64,000 nt of DNA from an uncultured Lachnospiraceae bacterium (GCA_930972465.1 CAKNHF010000006.1:1-64000), one strand, 5' to 3'; positions 51,914 to 61,391 are shown, numbered from the stretch's first letter. Program-made: numbers and translations. Notes: a model not told the origin generated them from the letters alone.

Positions 51914-52570
51914 ATGGGGTATAATGTAGCGATTGACGGGCCGGCAGGAGCCGGAAAAAGCACCATAGCAAAGCTGGTGGCAAAAGAAAAAGGATATATT
52001 TATGTAGATACGGGAGCAATGTACAGGGGACTTGCGATTCATTTTCTGAAAAAAGGGATTGATCCGGAAAATAAGGAAGCCGTTGCGAAGGCGTGTCAGG
52101 ATGCCGAAGTAACGATCGGGTATGAGAACGGCATTCAGCAGATTTATCTGAACGGAGAAAATGTGACGGAAATGCTGCGCACAGAGGAAGTTGGAAATAT
52201 GGCGTCCAAAACGTCTGCCATTCCTGAAGTCCGTGAGAAACTGCTTGACCTGCAGCGATCTCTGGCGCGGGAAAAAGATGTGATCATGGACGGAAGGGAT
52301 ATCGGAACCAACATTCTTCCGGATGCAGATGTAAAAATCTATCTGACCGCAAGTGTTGAGACAAGGGCGGAGCGCAGATACAAAGAACTGAAAGAAAAAG
52401 GAGAGAAATGCGATCTGGCGGAGATCAGCAGGGATATCAGGGAACGCGATGAGCGTGACATGACCAGGGAGATCGCTCCGCTTAAGAAGGCGGAAGATGC
52501 AGTCCTTGTGGACAGTTCAGATATGACGATAAAGGAAGTGGTTGACGAGATCTGCCGTCACTGCAGATAG
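51914..52570 (+). CDS. cmk: Cytidylate kinase
   Basis: A 218-residue kinase. MGYNVAIDGPAGAGKSTIAK holds the P-loop (GPAGAGKS), then DTGAMYRG and DGRDIGTNILPDADVKIYLTA. It phosphorylates CMP and dCMP. GGAGG is five bases before ATG 51914; the ATG at 51902 precedes the site. It is followed closely by ispH and rpsA, an arrangement common in Clostridia, where the three are often linked or fused. Confidence 0.95.
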   Translation: MGYNVAIDGPAGAGKSTIAKLVAKEKGYIYVDTGAMYRGLAIHFLKKGIDPENKEAVAKACQDAEVTIGYENGIQQIYLNGENVTEMLRTEEVGNMASKTSAIPEVREKLLDLQRSLAREKDVIMDGRDIGTNILPDADVKIYLTASVETRAERRYKELKEKGEKCDLAEISRDIRERDERDMTREIAPLKKAEDAVLVDSSDMTIKEVVDEICRHCR

Positions 52571-52595
52571 ATCACAGAAACGGGAGATGATGAAA

Positions 52596-53453
52596 ATGAA
52601 AGTGATAAAGGCGAAAACCGCAGGATTCTGCTTCGGAGTAAGACGGGCGGTAGATACGGTTTATAAACAGGTCAGCAGCAGGAAAGCGGGCGAGCAGATC
52701 TATACTTACGGTCCGATCATACACAACGAAGAGGTCATAAAGGACATGGAAGCAAAGGGAGTGAAAGTGCTCAGATCAGAAGAGGAGCTGAACTCTCTTA
52801 GCGGGGGCACTGTCATCATCCGCTCTCATGGCGTTGAAAAAAGAATTTATGATATCCTGGACGGAAAGAATGTGAAGATTGTGGATGCGACATGTCCGTT
52901 TGTTAAAAAAATTCATAACATTGTGCAGGAACAGAGCAGGAGCGGGAGACTCATTGTGATCATCGGGAATCCGGAGCATCCGGAGGTCCAGGGGATAAAG
53001 GGATGGGCCGGCAGCAAAGTGTGCGTGATACAGAACCGGGAAGACGCGGAAAACTTTTCTGCGAATCAAAATGAAAAAATCTGTATAGTTTCACAAACGA
53101 CATTTAATTACAATAAATTTAAAGATTTAGTTGAAATTATTTCTGAAAAGAGTTATGATGTAAGTGTTTTAAATACAATCTGCAATGCTACAAAGGAGCG
53201 TCAGACAGAAGCGGAAAGCATTGCAGAAACGGTGGATGCTATGATAGTTATTGGCGACAAACATAGTTCCAATACCCAGAAGTTATTTGAAATTTGCCGC
53301 ATGGCATGTAACAATACGTACTATATACAGACACTTGGCGATTTGGATTTGAATCAATTAGGGTCAGTGGAAACAGTAGGTATTACAGCAGGGGCATCCA
53401 CGCCCAACAATATAATTGAGGAGGTTCAAAATAATGTCAGAATTATCTTTTGA
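52596..53453 (+). CDS. ispH: 4-hydroxy-3-methylbut-2-enyl diphosphate reductase
   Basis: A 285-residue [4Fe-4S] enzyme, last step of the MEP isoprenoid pathway. The cluster cysteines are in AGFCFGVRRAV (C12), VDATCPFVKKIH and LNTICNATKERQ. IRSHGVEK and SSNTQKLFEIC also fit. From about 53060 the DNA becomes clearly more AT-rich than the first part. The stop lies 20 bases inside rpsA; in many Clostridia the two are one fused protein, here separate. ATG 52596 follows GGGAG at nine bases. Confidence 0.94.
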   Translation: MKVIKAKTAGFCFGVRRAVDTVYKQVSSRKAGEQIYTYGPIIHNEEVIKDMEAKGVKVLRSEEELNSLSGGTVIIRSHGVEKRIYDILDGKNVKIVDATCPFVKKIHNIVQEQSRSGRLIVIIGNPEHPEVQGIKGWAGSKVCVIQNREDAENFSANQNEKICIVSQTTFNYNKFKDLVEIISEKSYDVSVLNTICNATKERQTEAESIAETVDAMIVIGDKHSSNTQKLFEICRMACNNTYYIQTLGDLDLNQLGSVETVGITAGASTPNNIIEEVQNNVRIIF

Positions 53454-54516
53454 ACAGATGTTAGACGAATCATTTAAAACAATTCATAACGGTGAGGTAG
53501 TTGAGGGTACTGTTATCGATGTGAAACCGGATGAGATCATCCTGAATATCGGTTACAAAGCTGACGGCATCATCACGAAGAATGAGTATTCAAATGATCA
53601 GTCTCTCGATCTGACAACAGTTGTTTCTGTGGGAGATACGATGACTGTCAAGGTTCTGAAAGTGAATGATGGAGAGGGGCAGGTTCTTCTTACATACAAG
53701 AGACTTGCTGCCGAAAAAGGAAATGAACGTCTGCGTGAGGCATACGAGAATAAGGAAGTCCTTAAGGCTACGGTTACTCAGATCCTTGGCGGAGGTATCT
53801 GCGCGACAGTCGATGAGGTTCGTGTATTCATTCCGGCAAGCCTGGTATCAGATTCTTATGAGAAGGATCTCAGCAAATATGAAGGAAAAGAGATTGAGTT
53901 TGTCATCAGCGAATTCAATCCGAGGAGAAACCGTGTGATTGGTGACAGACGCCAGCTGCTTGTTGCTGAACGCGCAGAGAAACAGAAAGAACTGTTCACT
54001 AAACTGAAAGTCGGCGACAGAATTGAAGGAACTGTCAAGAATGTAACAGATTTCGGTGCCTTTGTAGATCTCGGCGGCGTAGACGGACTGCTTCATATTT
54101 CCGAGATGTCATGGGGCAGAGTTGATAATCCGAAGAAAGTCTTCCATGTCGGAGATCAGCTTACAGTTCTCGTAAAAGATATCCACGATACCAAGATTGC
54201 ACTCAGTCTGAAGTTCCCGGAGACGAATCCGTGGGCGAACGCAGCAGAAGATTTTGCAGTAGGGAAGGTTATTACAGGAAAAGTTGCACGTATGACAGAT
54301 TTCGGTGCTTTCGTAGAACTGGCACCGGGAGTCGATGCACTGCTTCATGTTTCTCAGATATCAAAAGCTCATGTTGACAAACCGTCTGATGTCCTTTCGA
54401 TCGGACAGGAGATCACGGCAAAGATTGTTGACCTCAATGAAGCTGAAAAGAAGATCAGCCTCAGCATGAAAGCTCTCGAGAATGAGAATCAGGCAGAAGA
54501 GGACAGCGAAGAATAA
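53434..54516 (+). CDS. rpsA: Ribosomal protein S1-like, four S1 domains
   Basis: A 360-residue RNA-binding protein with successive S1 motifs near 15, 105, 190 and 275. The third and fourth are the clearest (VGDRIEGTVKNVTDFGAFVDLGGVDGLLHIS and ITGKVARMTDFGAFVELAPG). It helps mRNA binding at the ribosome or acts as a general RNA chaperone; low-GC Gram-positives have shorter S1 proteins than the six-domain E. coli form. GAGGAGG is ten bases ahead. A terminator follows. Confidence 0.93.
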   Translation: MSELSFEQMLDESFKTIHNGEVVEGTVIDVKPDEIILNIGYKADGIITKNEYSNDQSLDLTTVVSVGDTMTVKVLKVNDGEGQVLLTYKRLAAEKGNERLREAYENKEVLKATVTQILGGGICATVDEVRVFIPASLVSDSYEKDLSKYEGKEIEFVISEFNPRRNRVIGDRRQLLVAERAEKQKELFTKLKVGDRIEGTVKNVTDFGAFVDLGGVDGLLHISEMSWGRVDNPKKVFHVGDQLTVLVKDIHDTKIALSLKFPETNPWANAAEDFAVGKVITGKVARMTDFGAFVELAPGVDALLHVSQISKAHVDKPSDVLSIGQEITAKIVDLNEAEKKISLSMKALENENQAEEDSEE

Positions 54517-54530
54517 GATGAAAAACAGAA

Positions 54531-54557
54531 ACAGCCGGTACAGCCGGCTGTTTTTTT
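54531..54557 (+). terminator. Terminator after rpsA
   Basis: ACAGCCGG-TACAG-CCGGCTGT followed by seven T residues. Confidence 0.93.
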
Positions 54558-54711
54558 GTTAAAAAAACGACGTGTTGTTTATGAAAATATACAATGTTTG
54601 CATCGAAATTTGTGGATTTTGGCTGTTGTTTTTAGTAAAATAGTATTATTGCGAAAATAAGTATGGTTTTTGCTGTGGTAAAAATCACTACGTAAAGAAA
54701 GGAAGAGTAAA

Positions 54712-56031
54712 ATGGGACTTTTGACATTCAAAGGCGGTATCCATCCGGATGATGGCAAACGTTTTTCGAAAGACCAGGCAGTTAAACCTCTTTTGCCGAA
54801 AGGAGACATGGTTTATCCGCTCTCTCAGCATATAGGGGCTCCGGCCAATCCTGTGGTGAAAAAAGGAGACCATGTCCTGAAGGGACAGATGATCGCCAGT
54901 GCGGGAGGATTTGTTTCTGCTCCGGTCTATTCTTCTGTATCCGGGGCTGTAAAAGGGCTGGAGCAGAGATTCAATCCGGCAGGCACAAAAGTAGAGTGTA
55001 TCGTGATTGAAAATGACGGTGAGTACAATGAAGTGGAGTACGATCCGGTGAAACCGCTCAGCGAGATGAGCAGGGAAGAGATACTGGATAAGATCGCAGA
55101 TGCCGGGATCGTAGGTATGGGCGGTGCGGGATTCCCGACAAGAGTAAAGCTCTCGCCGAAGGATCCGGATAAGATCGAATATATCATTGCCAACTGTGCT
55201 GAGTGTGAGCCATATATTACGGCAGACTACAGAAGAATGCTGGAAAATACGGAAGAACTGGTGAGCGGTATGCGGGTGGTTCTTTCCCTGTTTCCGAACG
55301 CAAAGGGAATCTTTGCTGTGGAGGATAATAAAAAAGACTGTATTGAAAAGCTGAATCAGGCCGTGGCGAATGAACCGGGGATGGACGTGAAGGCTTTAAT
55401 GACCAAGTATCCGCAGGGAGCCGAGCGCCAGCTCATCTATGCGGTGACAAAACGGGCCATCAATTCATCCATGCTTCCCGCAGATGCGGGCTGTATCGTA
55501 GATAATGTGGAAACTTTGATCGGCATTCACAATGCGGTTGTCAATGGCAGACCGCTTACAGAGCGTGTCGTCACAGTGAGCGGAGACGCAGTAGAATCTC
55601 CCGGCAACTTCCGGGTGCTTCTCGGGACGAACCACAGAGATCTGATCGAAGCCGCCGGGGGATTCAAGGCAGAGCCGGAAAAACTGATTTCAGGCGGACC
55701 GATGATGGGATTTGCCATGGTGACACTGGACGCGCCGGTTACCAAGACTTCTTCATCCATCCTCGCATTTAAAGAAGACGCAGTGTCAAAGAATCCGGAA
55801 ACTGCGTGCATCAACTGCGGAAGATGCGTCGAAGTCTGCCCAAGCAGAATTATTCCGTCCAGACTGGCCGATTATGCGAACCGACAGGATGAGGCGTCGT
55901 TTATAGCAATGAACGGTCTGGAATGTGTGGAGTGCGGATCCTGCAGTTATGTCTGTCCTGCAAAACGTCAGCTGAAACAGGCAATCGGAGGAATGAGAAA
56001 GATCGCACTTGCGAATAAAAGGAAAAAATAA
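54712..56031 (+). CDS. rnfC: Rnf complex subunit C
   Basis: A 439-residue peripheral subunit. GGIHPDDGKRFSKDQAV starts the family domain. The flavin/NADH-binding glycine-rich segment is VGMGGAGFPTRVKL (near 140), and two [4Fe-4S] motifs lie at the end (CINCGRCVEVCP and CVECGSCSYVCP). It takes electrons between NAD(H) and the membrane core. First gene of the rnfCDGEAB order; AAAGGAAG precedes the ATG. Confidence 0.96.
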   Translation: MGLLTFKGGIHPDDGKRFSKDQAVKPLLPKGDMVYPLSQHIGAPANPVVKKGDHVLKGQMIASAGGFVSAPVYSSVSGAVKGLEQRFNPAGTKVECIVIENDGEYNEVEYDPVKPLSEMSREEILDKIADAGIVGMGGAGFPTRVKLSPKDPDKIEYIIANCAECEPYITADYRRMLENTEELVSGMRVVLSLFPNAKGIFAVEDNKKDCIEKLNQAVANEPGMDVKALMTKYPQGAERQLIYAVTKRAINSSMLPADAGCIVDNVETLIGIHNAVVNGRPLTERVVTVSGDAVESPGNFRVLLGTNHRDLIEAAGGFKAEPEKLISGGPMMGFAMVTLDAPVTKTSSSILAFKEDAVSKNPETACINCGRCVEVCPSRIIPSRLADYANRQDEASFIAMNGLECVECGSCSYVCPAKRQLKQAIGGMRKIALANKRKK

Positions 56032-56047
56032 GAGAGGTGACTGAAAA

Positions 56048-56980
56048 GTGAATGAGAATTACAAAGTATCAGCTTCGCCGCATATCCGGGACAGGATAAA
56101 AAGCAGCAATATCATGCTTATGGTGGTCATCGCCCTCCTTCCGGCAACCATCTTCGGAATCTGGAATTTTCGACATGAGAATGCCTGGATCCTTGTGGTT
56201 GTGACAACGGCTTCCGCGGTGCTGGCTGAATACATATATGAAAAACTGATGCATAAACCGATTACGATCAATGATTTCAGCGCGGTCGTAACAGGACTTC
56301 TGCTTGCACTGAATCTTCCGCCCACACTGCCGTGGTGGATGGGTGTGCTGGGAGCTGTTTTTGCGATTGTAGTAGTAAAACAGCTTTTCGGAGGTCTGGG
56401 CCAGAATTTTATGAATCCGGCTCTGGCTGCAAGATGCTTCCTTCTGATATCATTTACAAGTGATATGACGTACTTTGTGTATGATGGAGTGACAGGAGCG
56501 ACACCTCTGGCAGAATTAAAAGCGGGCGAAGCAGTGAACACCATGGATATGCTGATCGGCAACATCCGCGGAACGATCGGAGAGACTTCTGTTGTAGCCA
56601 TCATGATCGGCGCAATGTTCCTGCTTCTGATGGGTGTGATCGATCTGACGATCCCGGCATCTTATCTGATTTCTTTTGTCGTATTCATTACAATTTTCGG
56701 CGGGCATGGACTGGACGCACAATACATTACCGCCCATCTGTGCGGAGGCGGACTGATGCTTGGAGCATGGTTTATGGCAACAGATTATGTGACGTCGCCG
56801 ATCACGACAAAAGGAAGGATCGTGTACGGTGTCTGCATAGGACTTCTCACAGGACTCTTCCGTCTCTTCGGCGGTTCTGCGGAAGGCGTGTCCTATGCAA
56901 TTATCATCAGTAATCTTCTGGTTCCTCTGATCGAGAAGGTTACTCTTCCGAAACCATTTGGCAAAGGAGGAGAGAAGTAA
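56048..56980 (+). CDS. rnfD: Rnf complex subunit D
   Basis: A 310-residue membrane protein with about nine helices. Conserved SPHIRDRIKSSNIML at the N-terminus and the flavinylation-type threonine in DGVTGATPLAEL (near 156), where FMN attaches by a phosphoester bond. It forms the ion path together with RnfA and RnfE. GTG start after GAGGTGA. It overlaps rnfG by one base (TAATG). Confidence 0.95.
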   Translation: MNENYKVSASPHIRDRIKSSNIMLMVVIALLPATIFGIWNFRHENAWILVVVTTASAVLAEYIYEKLMHKPITINDFSAVVTGLLLALNLPPTLPWWMGVLGAVFAIVVVKQLFGGLGQNFMNPALAARCFLLISFTSDMTYFVYDGVTGATPLAELKAGEAVNTMDMLIGNIRGTIGETSVVAIMIGAMFLLLMGVIDLTIPASYLISFVVFITIFGGHGLDAQYITAHLCGGGLMLGAWFMATDYVTSPITTKGRIVYGVCIGLLTGLFRLFGGSAEGVSYAIIISNLLVPLIEKVTLPKPFGKGGEK

Positions 56981-57594
56981 TGAACAATATTGTAAAGAAT
57001 ACACTGATTCTTACATCTATCACTGTGGTTTCAGGGCTTCTTCTCGGAGTTGTCTATGACATTACAAAGGAGCCTATTGCGGCTGCACAGGAGAATACAA
57101 AGCAGGAAGCATACCGTTCGGTGCTGGCAGAAGCCTCTTCTTTTGAGACAATGGAAGACTTTGATGCTTCAGATGCACTGGCCCTGCTTCAGGAGAATGG
57201 TTATGCGTCTGATGAGATTACAGAGGTGGCCGAGGGTGTTGATGAAAATGGTGAGACTGTGGGATATGTCATTAACGTGATGTCTCATGAAGCATATGAC
57301 GGTGACCTTGAGATTTCTGTCGGTATTGCAGATGACGGTACCGTAAAAGGGATCGAGATGCTCTCCATCAGCGAGACGGCTGGTCTTGGAATGAAGGCAG
57401 ATGAAGCCGACTTTAAGGACCAGTTCAAAGATAAAAAGGTAGAGCGCTTTTCTTATACAAAATCCGGTGAGAGCGGCGATGACAAGATTGATGCCATCAG
57501 CGGCGCTACAATTACGACCAACGCTGTAACAAATGCGGTGGATTCTGCGCTGGTATATTTTCAGAATGAGTTAGGAGGCGGTGTCAATGAATAA
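56980..57594 (+). CDS. rnfG: Rnf complex subunit G
   Basis: A 204-residue subunit with one N-terminal membrane helix (ITVVSGLLLGVVYDI) and an outer flavin domain. FMN attaches to the threonine in DAISGATITTNAV (near 177), the SGAT motif recognised by ApbE. It passes electrons between the other flavin subunits. The start is coupled to rnfD, and the end overlaps rnfE by eight bases. Confidence 0.95.
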   Translation: MNNIVKNTLILTSITVVSGLLLGVVYDITKEPIAAAQENTKQEAYRSVLAEASSFETMEDFDASDALALLQENGYASDEITEVAEGVDENGETVGYVINVMSHEAYDGDLEISVGIADDGTVKGIEMLSISETAGLGMKADEADFKDQFKDKKVERFSYTKSGESGDDKIDAISGATITTNAVTNAVDSALVYFQNELGGGVNE

Positions 57595-58303
57595 GTGTAC
57601 AGAGAGAATATTCAACGGCCTTGTTAAAGAGAACCCTACATTTGTTCTGATGCTCGGTATGTGTCCGACGCTTGCGGTCACAACTTCCGCAACTAACGGA
57701 ATCGGTATGGGCCTCTCCACCACGGCTGTGCTTGTAATGTCCAATATGCTGATCTCCATGCTGAGAAAGATCATCCCGGACTCAGTCAGAATGCCGGCCT
57801 TTATTGTAGTTGTAGCTTCTTTTGTGACCATTGTGGACTTCCTTCTGGAAGGGTTTGTCCCCGGACTCTATGATTCTCTGGGACTCTACATTCCACTGAT
57901 TGTTGTAAACTGTATTATTCTCGGAAGAGCAGAAAGTTACGCTTCGAAAAATCCTGTGCTTCCGTCTGTCTTTGACGGACTGGGAATGGGGCTTGGATTT
58001 ACCGTGGGTCTTACCTGCATCGGTATCGTACGTGAGCTTATCGGTTCCGGAATGATTTTCGGTCATCAGGTGCTTCCGGATTCTTATGTTCCGGTTACCA
58101 TCTTTATCCTTGCGCCCGGAGCTTTCTTCGTGCTGGCCTGTCTGGTCGCACTTCAGAACAAAATTAAAAATAATCTGGCCAGAAAAGGGAAAAAGGTTCC
58201 CGAGGCGGCAGGGTGCGGCGCGGGATGTGCAGCATGCGGGAACCGCGCGGCCTGCGGCGGGCATATGCTGACGTCCGAAACGGATAAAAAGGATAAAGAA
58301 TAG
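57587..58303 (+). CDS. rnfE: Rnf complex subunit E with a cysteine-rich tail
   Basis: A 238-residue protein with six membrane helices of the RnfA/RnfE type (NPTFVLMLGMCPTLAVT near the start, with a cluster-binding cysteine shared with RnfA). The last 35 residues add C210, C214, C217, C223 and H226 in a Gly/Ala-rich tail, not part of the core fold. AGGAGG lies eight bases before ATG 57587. It is the fourth gene of the operon. Confidence 0.94.
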   Translation: MNKCTERIFNGLVKENPTFVLMLGMCPTLAVTTSATNGIGMGLSTTAVLVMSNMLISMLRKIIPDSVRMPAFIVVVASFVTIVDFLLEGFVPGLYDSLGLYIPLIVVNCIILGRAESYASKNPVLPSVFDGLGMGLGFTVGLTCIGIVRELIGSGMIFGHQVLPDSYVPVTIFILAPGAFFVLACLVALQNKIKNNLARKGKKVPEAAGCGAGCAACGNRAACGGHMLTSETDKKDKE

Positions 58304-58315
58304 GAGGGGAACGAT

Positions 58316-58918
58316 ATGGGAGAACAAATACAGAATCTATTGTTGATCGCGGTCGGCTCCGCATTTGTGAACAATGTCGTGCTCAGTCAGTTCCTCGGGA
58401 TCTGTCCGTTCCTGGGAGTGTCCAAGAATGTGAAGACAGCTGCAGGAATGGGAAGCGCCGTGGTGTTTGTCATAACGATTGCGTCCTTTGTAACGGGGCT
58501 GATCTATAAATTCATACTTGGAAATCCGAATATTATGGGCGGCGAGCTGGAGTATCTGAATACGATCGTATTCATCCTTGTAATTGCCGCGCTGGTTCAG
58601 TTTGTGGAGATGGTCCTGAAGAAATCCATGCCTTCGCTCTACAATGCGCTGGGCGTTTATCTTCCTCTGATCACGACAAACTGCGCGGTGCTCGGCGTTG
58701 CTCTGACAAATGTCCAGGAGGGATATGACATTCTTACCGGAGTTGTAAACGGTTTTGCGACCGCGGCAGGATTCCTTGTATCTATCGTACTGATGGCAGG
58801 AATCCGTGAGAAGATCGAACACAATGATATTACAGAATCATTTCAGGGAACACCGATCGTACTTGTGACAGCCGGTCTGATGGCGATCGCGTTCTTCGGA
58901 TTTTCGGGACTGATATAG
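58316..58918 (+). CDS. rnfA: Rnf complex subunit A
   Basis: A 200-residue protein with six helices, VNNVVLSQFLGICPFLGVSK at the N-terminus and ITTNCAVLGVAL near 118 in antiparallel order; cysteines in these two places hold an intramembrane iron-sulfur cluster with RnfE. AGGAGGGG precedes the ATG by about eight bases. Confidence 0.96.
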   Translation: MGEQIQNLLLIAVGSAFVNNVVLSQFLGICPFLGVSKNVKTAAGMGSAVVFVITIASFVTGLIYKFILGNPNIMGGELEYLNTIVFILVIAALVQFVEMVLKKSMPSLYNALGVYLPLITTNCAVLGVALTNVQEGYDILTGVVNGFATAAGFLVSIVLMAGIREKIEHNDITESFQGTPIVLVTAGLMAIAFFGFSGLI

Positions 58919-58931
58919 GAGGGCTGAAGAT

Positions 58932-59726
58932 ATGGATATAGCTGGAATTATAATTGCTGCCGTTGTTGTCGGCGGTACGGGTTTATTTATCGGTGTCTTC
59001 CTTGGAATCGCGGGAAAGAAGTTTGCCGTTGAGGTTGATGAGAGAGAGGAAGCTATTCTGGAAGTGCTTCCGGGAAATAACTGCGGCGGCTGCGGATATG
59101 CGGGATGTTCCGGTCTTGCGGCTGCGATTGTCGCCGGTGATGCGGAAGTGAGCGGATGCCCGGTGGGCGGAGCACCTGTCGCGGAAAAAATCGGAAAGAT
59201 CATGGGAGTGGACGCCGGCGCGCAGGAAAGAAAAGTCGCATTTGTAAAATGCGGGGGAACCTGTGAGAAAGCAAAGAATGAATATGAATACTTTGGCATC
59301 AGGGACTGTGTCATGGCAAGCCAGATGCAGGACGGCGGAGCGAAGGGGTGTTCCTTCGGATGCCTCGGGTACGGATCCTGTGTGAAGGCATGTCCGTTTG
59401 ATGCAATACATATTGTGGACGGAATCGCGGTGGTTGATAAAGAAGCGTGCAAGGCCTGCGGGAAATGTGTCGCAGCATGTCCGAAGCATCTGATTGAGCT
59501 GATTCCCTACAAACAGCAGACATTTGTACAGTGTAATTCGAATGAAAAAGGAAAAGCCCTTATGTCAGTATGTGAGGTTGGGTGTATAGGCTGCCGTTTA
59601 TGTGAAAAAAGCTGTGAAGCAGGAGCTATCACTGTGAATAACTTTCTGGCGCATATTGACGCCGATAAGTGTACAAACTGTGGTTTATGCGCAGAGAAAT
59701 GTCCGAGAAAAATCATCAGGATTTAA
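58932..59726 (+). CDS. rnfB: Rnf complex subunit B (ferredoxin-oxidising)
   Basis: A 264-residue subunit. The N-terminal helix (IIIAAVVVGGTGLFIGVFLGIA) is followed by the four-cysteine cluster NNCGGCGYAGC (near 50-60), a second cysteine region (CGGTCEKAKN, CSFGCLGYGSC) and two ferredoxin-type [4Fe-4S] sets (CKACGKCVAACP and CTNCGLCAEKCP). It takes electrons from reduced ferredoxin. Last gene of the operon, AGGAGGG ahead; a hairpin follows. Confidence 0.95.
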   Translation: MDIAGIIIAAVVVGGTGLFIGVFLGIAGKKFAVEVDEREEAILEVLPGNNCGGCGYAGCSGLAAAIVAGDAEVSGCPVGGAPVAEKIGKIMGVDAGAQERKVAFVKCGGTCEKAKNEYEYFGIRDCVMASQMQDGGAKGCSFGCLGYGSCVKACPFDAIHIVDGIAVVDKEACKACGKCVAACPKHLIELIPYKQQTFVQCNSNEKGKALMSVCEVGCIGCRLCEKSCEAGAITVNNFLAHIDADKCTNCGLCAEKCPRKIIRI

Positions 59727-59742
59727 TTCCGCATATGAGGAA

Positions 59743-59785
59743 GAGCGCATTCGGTACGGAAATTATTCCGCCGGATGCGCTCCAT
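59743..59785 (+). terminator. Hairpin after rnfB
   Basis: GAGCGCAT-(T)CGG / CCG(G)-ATGCGCTC with an inner CGGAA/TTCCG stem. Only a short CATTTG follows, so it is a weak classical terminator. Confidence 0.6.
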
Positions 59786-59835
59786 TTGTGTCCGGATTCC
59801 TCTGAAAAGAAGGAGGAGCCTTCGGTATTAGAGAG

Positions 59836-60831
59836 TTACTGAGATATAGGAAGACTGTCACTGGATACGTGGAGTTCATAATCGCTTGTGACAAAGACTG
59901 CCTCCGCTCCGTCCAGACTGCGGATCAGTTCCATGCCTTCGGTGAGACCAAGTGCATAACACGTCGTGCTGAGGGCATCTCCATCCACGGAGCCGTCGGA
60001 CAGAATCGTTACCTGAAGGAGCTCGTTCTGGATGGGATAACCGGTCCGGGGATCCAGAATGTGGTGGTAGATGATTCCGTCTTTCTCAAAATATCGCTCA
60101 TAATTTCCGGAAGTAACAACAGACTGGTCTGTTACATCCATAACTGCAAGTGCCGTGCCGTCGGATTCAAACGGTTTCTGCAGTCCGATGCGGAACGGGG
60201 TCCCATCATATCTGCTCCCTACCGCGAGCATATTTCCGCCCAGGTTGATCAAAGCGTGTTCTACGTCCTGGCTGACCAGATATTCTTTCAGCCGGTCCGC
60301 AATGTATCCTTTTGCGATGCCGCCCAGATCGATCTTCGCTTCCGGATCGGCCAGAGTAACAGTATTTCCCTCGACTCGGACGTTACGATAATCAATGTGA
60401 GTAACGGCCTCGGAAAGAGCATCCGGATCCGGAAGCAATTTTTCATCGTTATCTGTAAAGTTCCACAATTCACTTGCGGAAGCGATCGTTATATCAAAAT
60501 ATCCGTTTGAAATACTGCCGTATTTCAGCCCTGTGCGGATCAGGTCTGCCGTCTCTTCAGATACAGTGACGGGACGTCCTCCGGAACGGTTGATTTCAGA
60601 CACTTCACTGTCAGGAAGAGTCCGGCTGAATAAGTGCTCATAATATTCGCAAAGCTCCCCGCAATGGTCCAGGACTTCTTTTTCAGCGCCCCAGGCTTCA
60701 ATTGTCACTACAGTATCAAAATATATTCCGGTTATACTGACGGACTCATTCTGAGGAGGAGAAGAGCATCCACAGAGTGATACACTGAGAAAAGCCGTCA
60801 TGAGGAATGCGGCACATTTTTTCAGATTCAT
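59836..60831 (-). CDS. apbE: FAD:protein FMN transferase (lipoprotein)
   Basis: A 331-residue lipoprotein with signal MNLKKCAAFLMTAFLSVSLCGC. Family features include IDLGGIAKGYIADRL, ALINLGGNMLAVG and TSGNYERYFEKDG, and the metal site in DGDALSTTCYALG. It transfers FMN from FAD to threonine in the SGAT-type motifs of RnfG and RnfD. It lies just beyond the rnf operon on the other strand. GGAG is six bases before the ATG at 60831; an ATG at 60843 precedes that site. Confidence 0.93.
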   Translation of the reverse strand: MNLKKCAAFLMTAFLSVSLCGCSSPPQNESVSITGIYFDTVVTIEAWGAEKEVLDHCGELCEYYEHLFSRTLPDSEVSEINRSGGRPVTVSEETADLIRTGLKYGSISNGYFDITIASASELWNFTDNDEKLLPDPDALSEAVTHIDYRNVRVEGNTVTLADPEAKIDLGGIAKGYIADRLKEYLVSQDVEHALINLGGNMLAVGSRYDGTPFRIGLQKPFESDGTALAVMDVTDQSVVTSGNYERYFEKDGIIYHHILDPRTGYPIQNELLQVTILSDGSVDGDALSTTCYALGLTEGMELIRSLDGAEAVFVTSDYELHVSSDSLPISQ

Positions 60832-60934
60832 AAAATTCTCCATTCTGCCGCCGGAAGGGCAGCATATTTATTATACTTTGACATCATGACGCTATTATAA
60901 CGGTTTTGTGCAGAATGTACAATCGAACGTTTGG

Positions 60935-60963
60935 TTGCATTCTGGGGGGCTGTGTGCTATGAT
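60935..60963 (+). promoter_or_regulatory. Promoter of the NusG-II gene
   Basis: TTGCAT 60935-60940, 17 bases, TATGAT 60958-60963, with the ATG 23 bases further on at 60986. Confidence 0.6.
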
Positions 60964-60985
60964 ATTGAACAAAAGGGGTATCGGT

Positions 60986-61342
60986 ATGAAAAAAAATGAC
61001 TGGATCCTTGCTGCATGTATTTTACTGGCTGCTGTTGCGATTCTTCTGTTTCAGTTTGTGAGAAGTGACAGCGGCGCCGGAAAGGTGTCGGTAACTGTAG
61101 ACGGGGAAATATTCGGAACATACAGTCTGGCAGAGGATCAGACTGTAGATATCGACGGTACGAACCGCCTTGTCATAGAAAACGGAACCGCAGAGATGGA
61201 ATGGGCTGACTGCCCGGATCAGATCTGCGTGAATCACAGGGCTGTATCCCGGGAAGGGGAGAGTATTATATGCCTTCCGAATCAGGTTGTCATCTCGGTG
61301 ACAGACGGAGAAGAAGCAGAACTGGACGGAATAGTTCAGTGA
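60986..61342 (+). CDS. NusG domain II-containing protein
   Basis: A 118-residue protein. An N-terminal membrane anchor (ILAACILLAAVAILLFQFV, about 7-25) is followed by an outer NusG-II-like beta domain with ADCPDQICVNHRAV and ESIICLPNQVVISV, three cysteines that may form a redox or metal site. It occurs widely in Clostridia next to Gx-transporter and rnf or apbE genes, so a role in flavin or cofactor export is possible. ATG 60986 follows AAAAGGGG. Confidence 0.85.
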   Translation: MKKNDWILAACILLAAVAILLFQFVRSDSGAGKVSVTVDGEIFGTYSLAEDQTVDIDGTNRLVIENGTAEMEWADCPDQICVNHRAVSREGESIICLPNQVVISVTDGEEAELDGIVQ

Positions 61343-61391
61343 GGATATCCGGGGAAGAAAACGGCAGTCGGCTGCGGGGAGAGGAGAAGAA

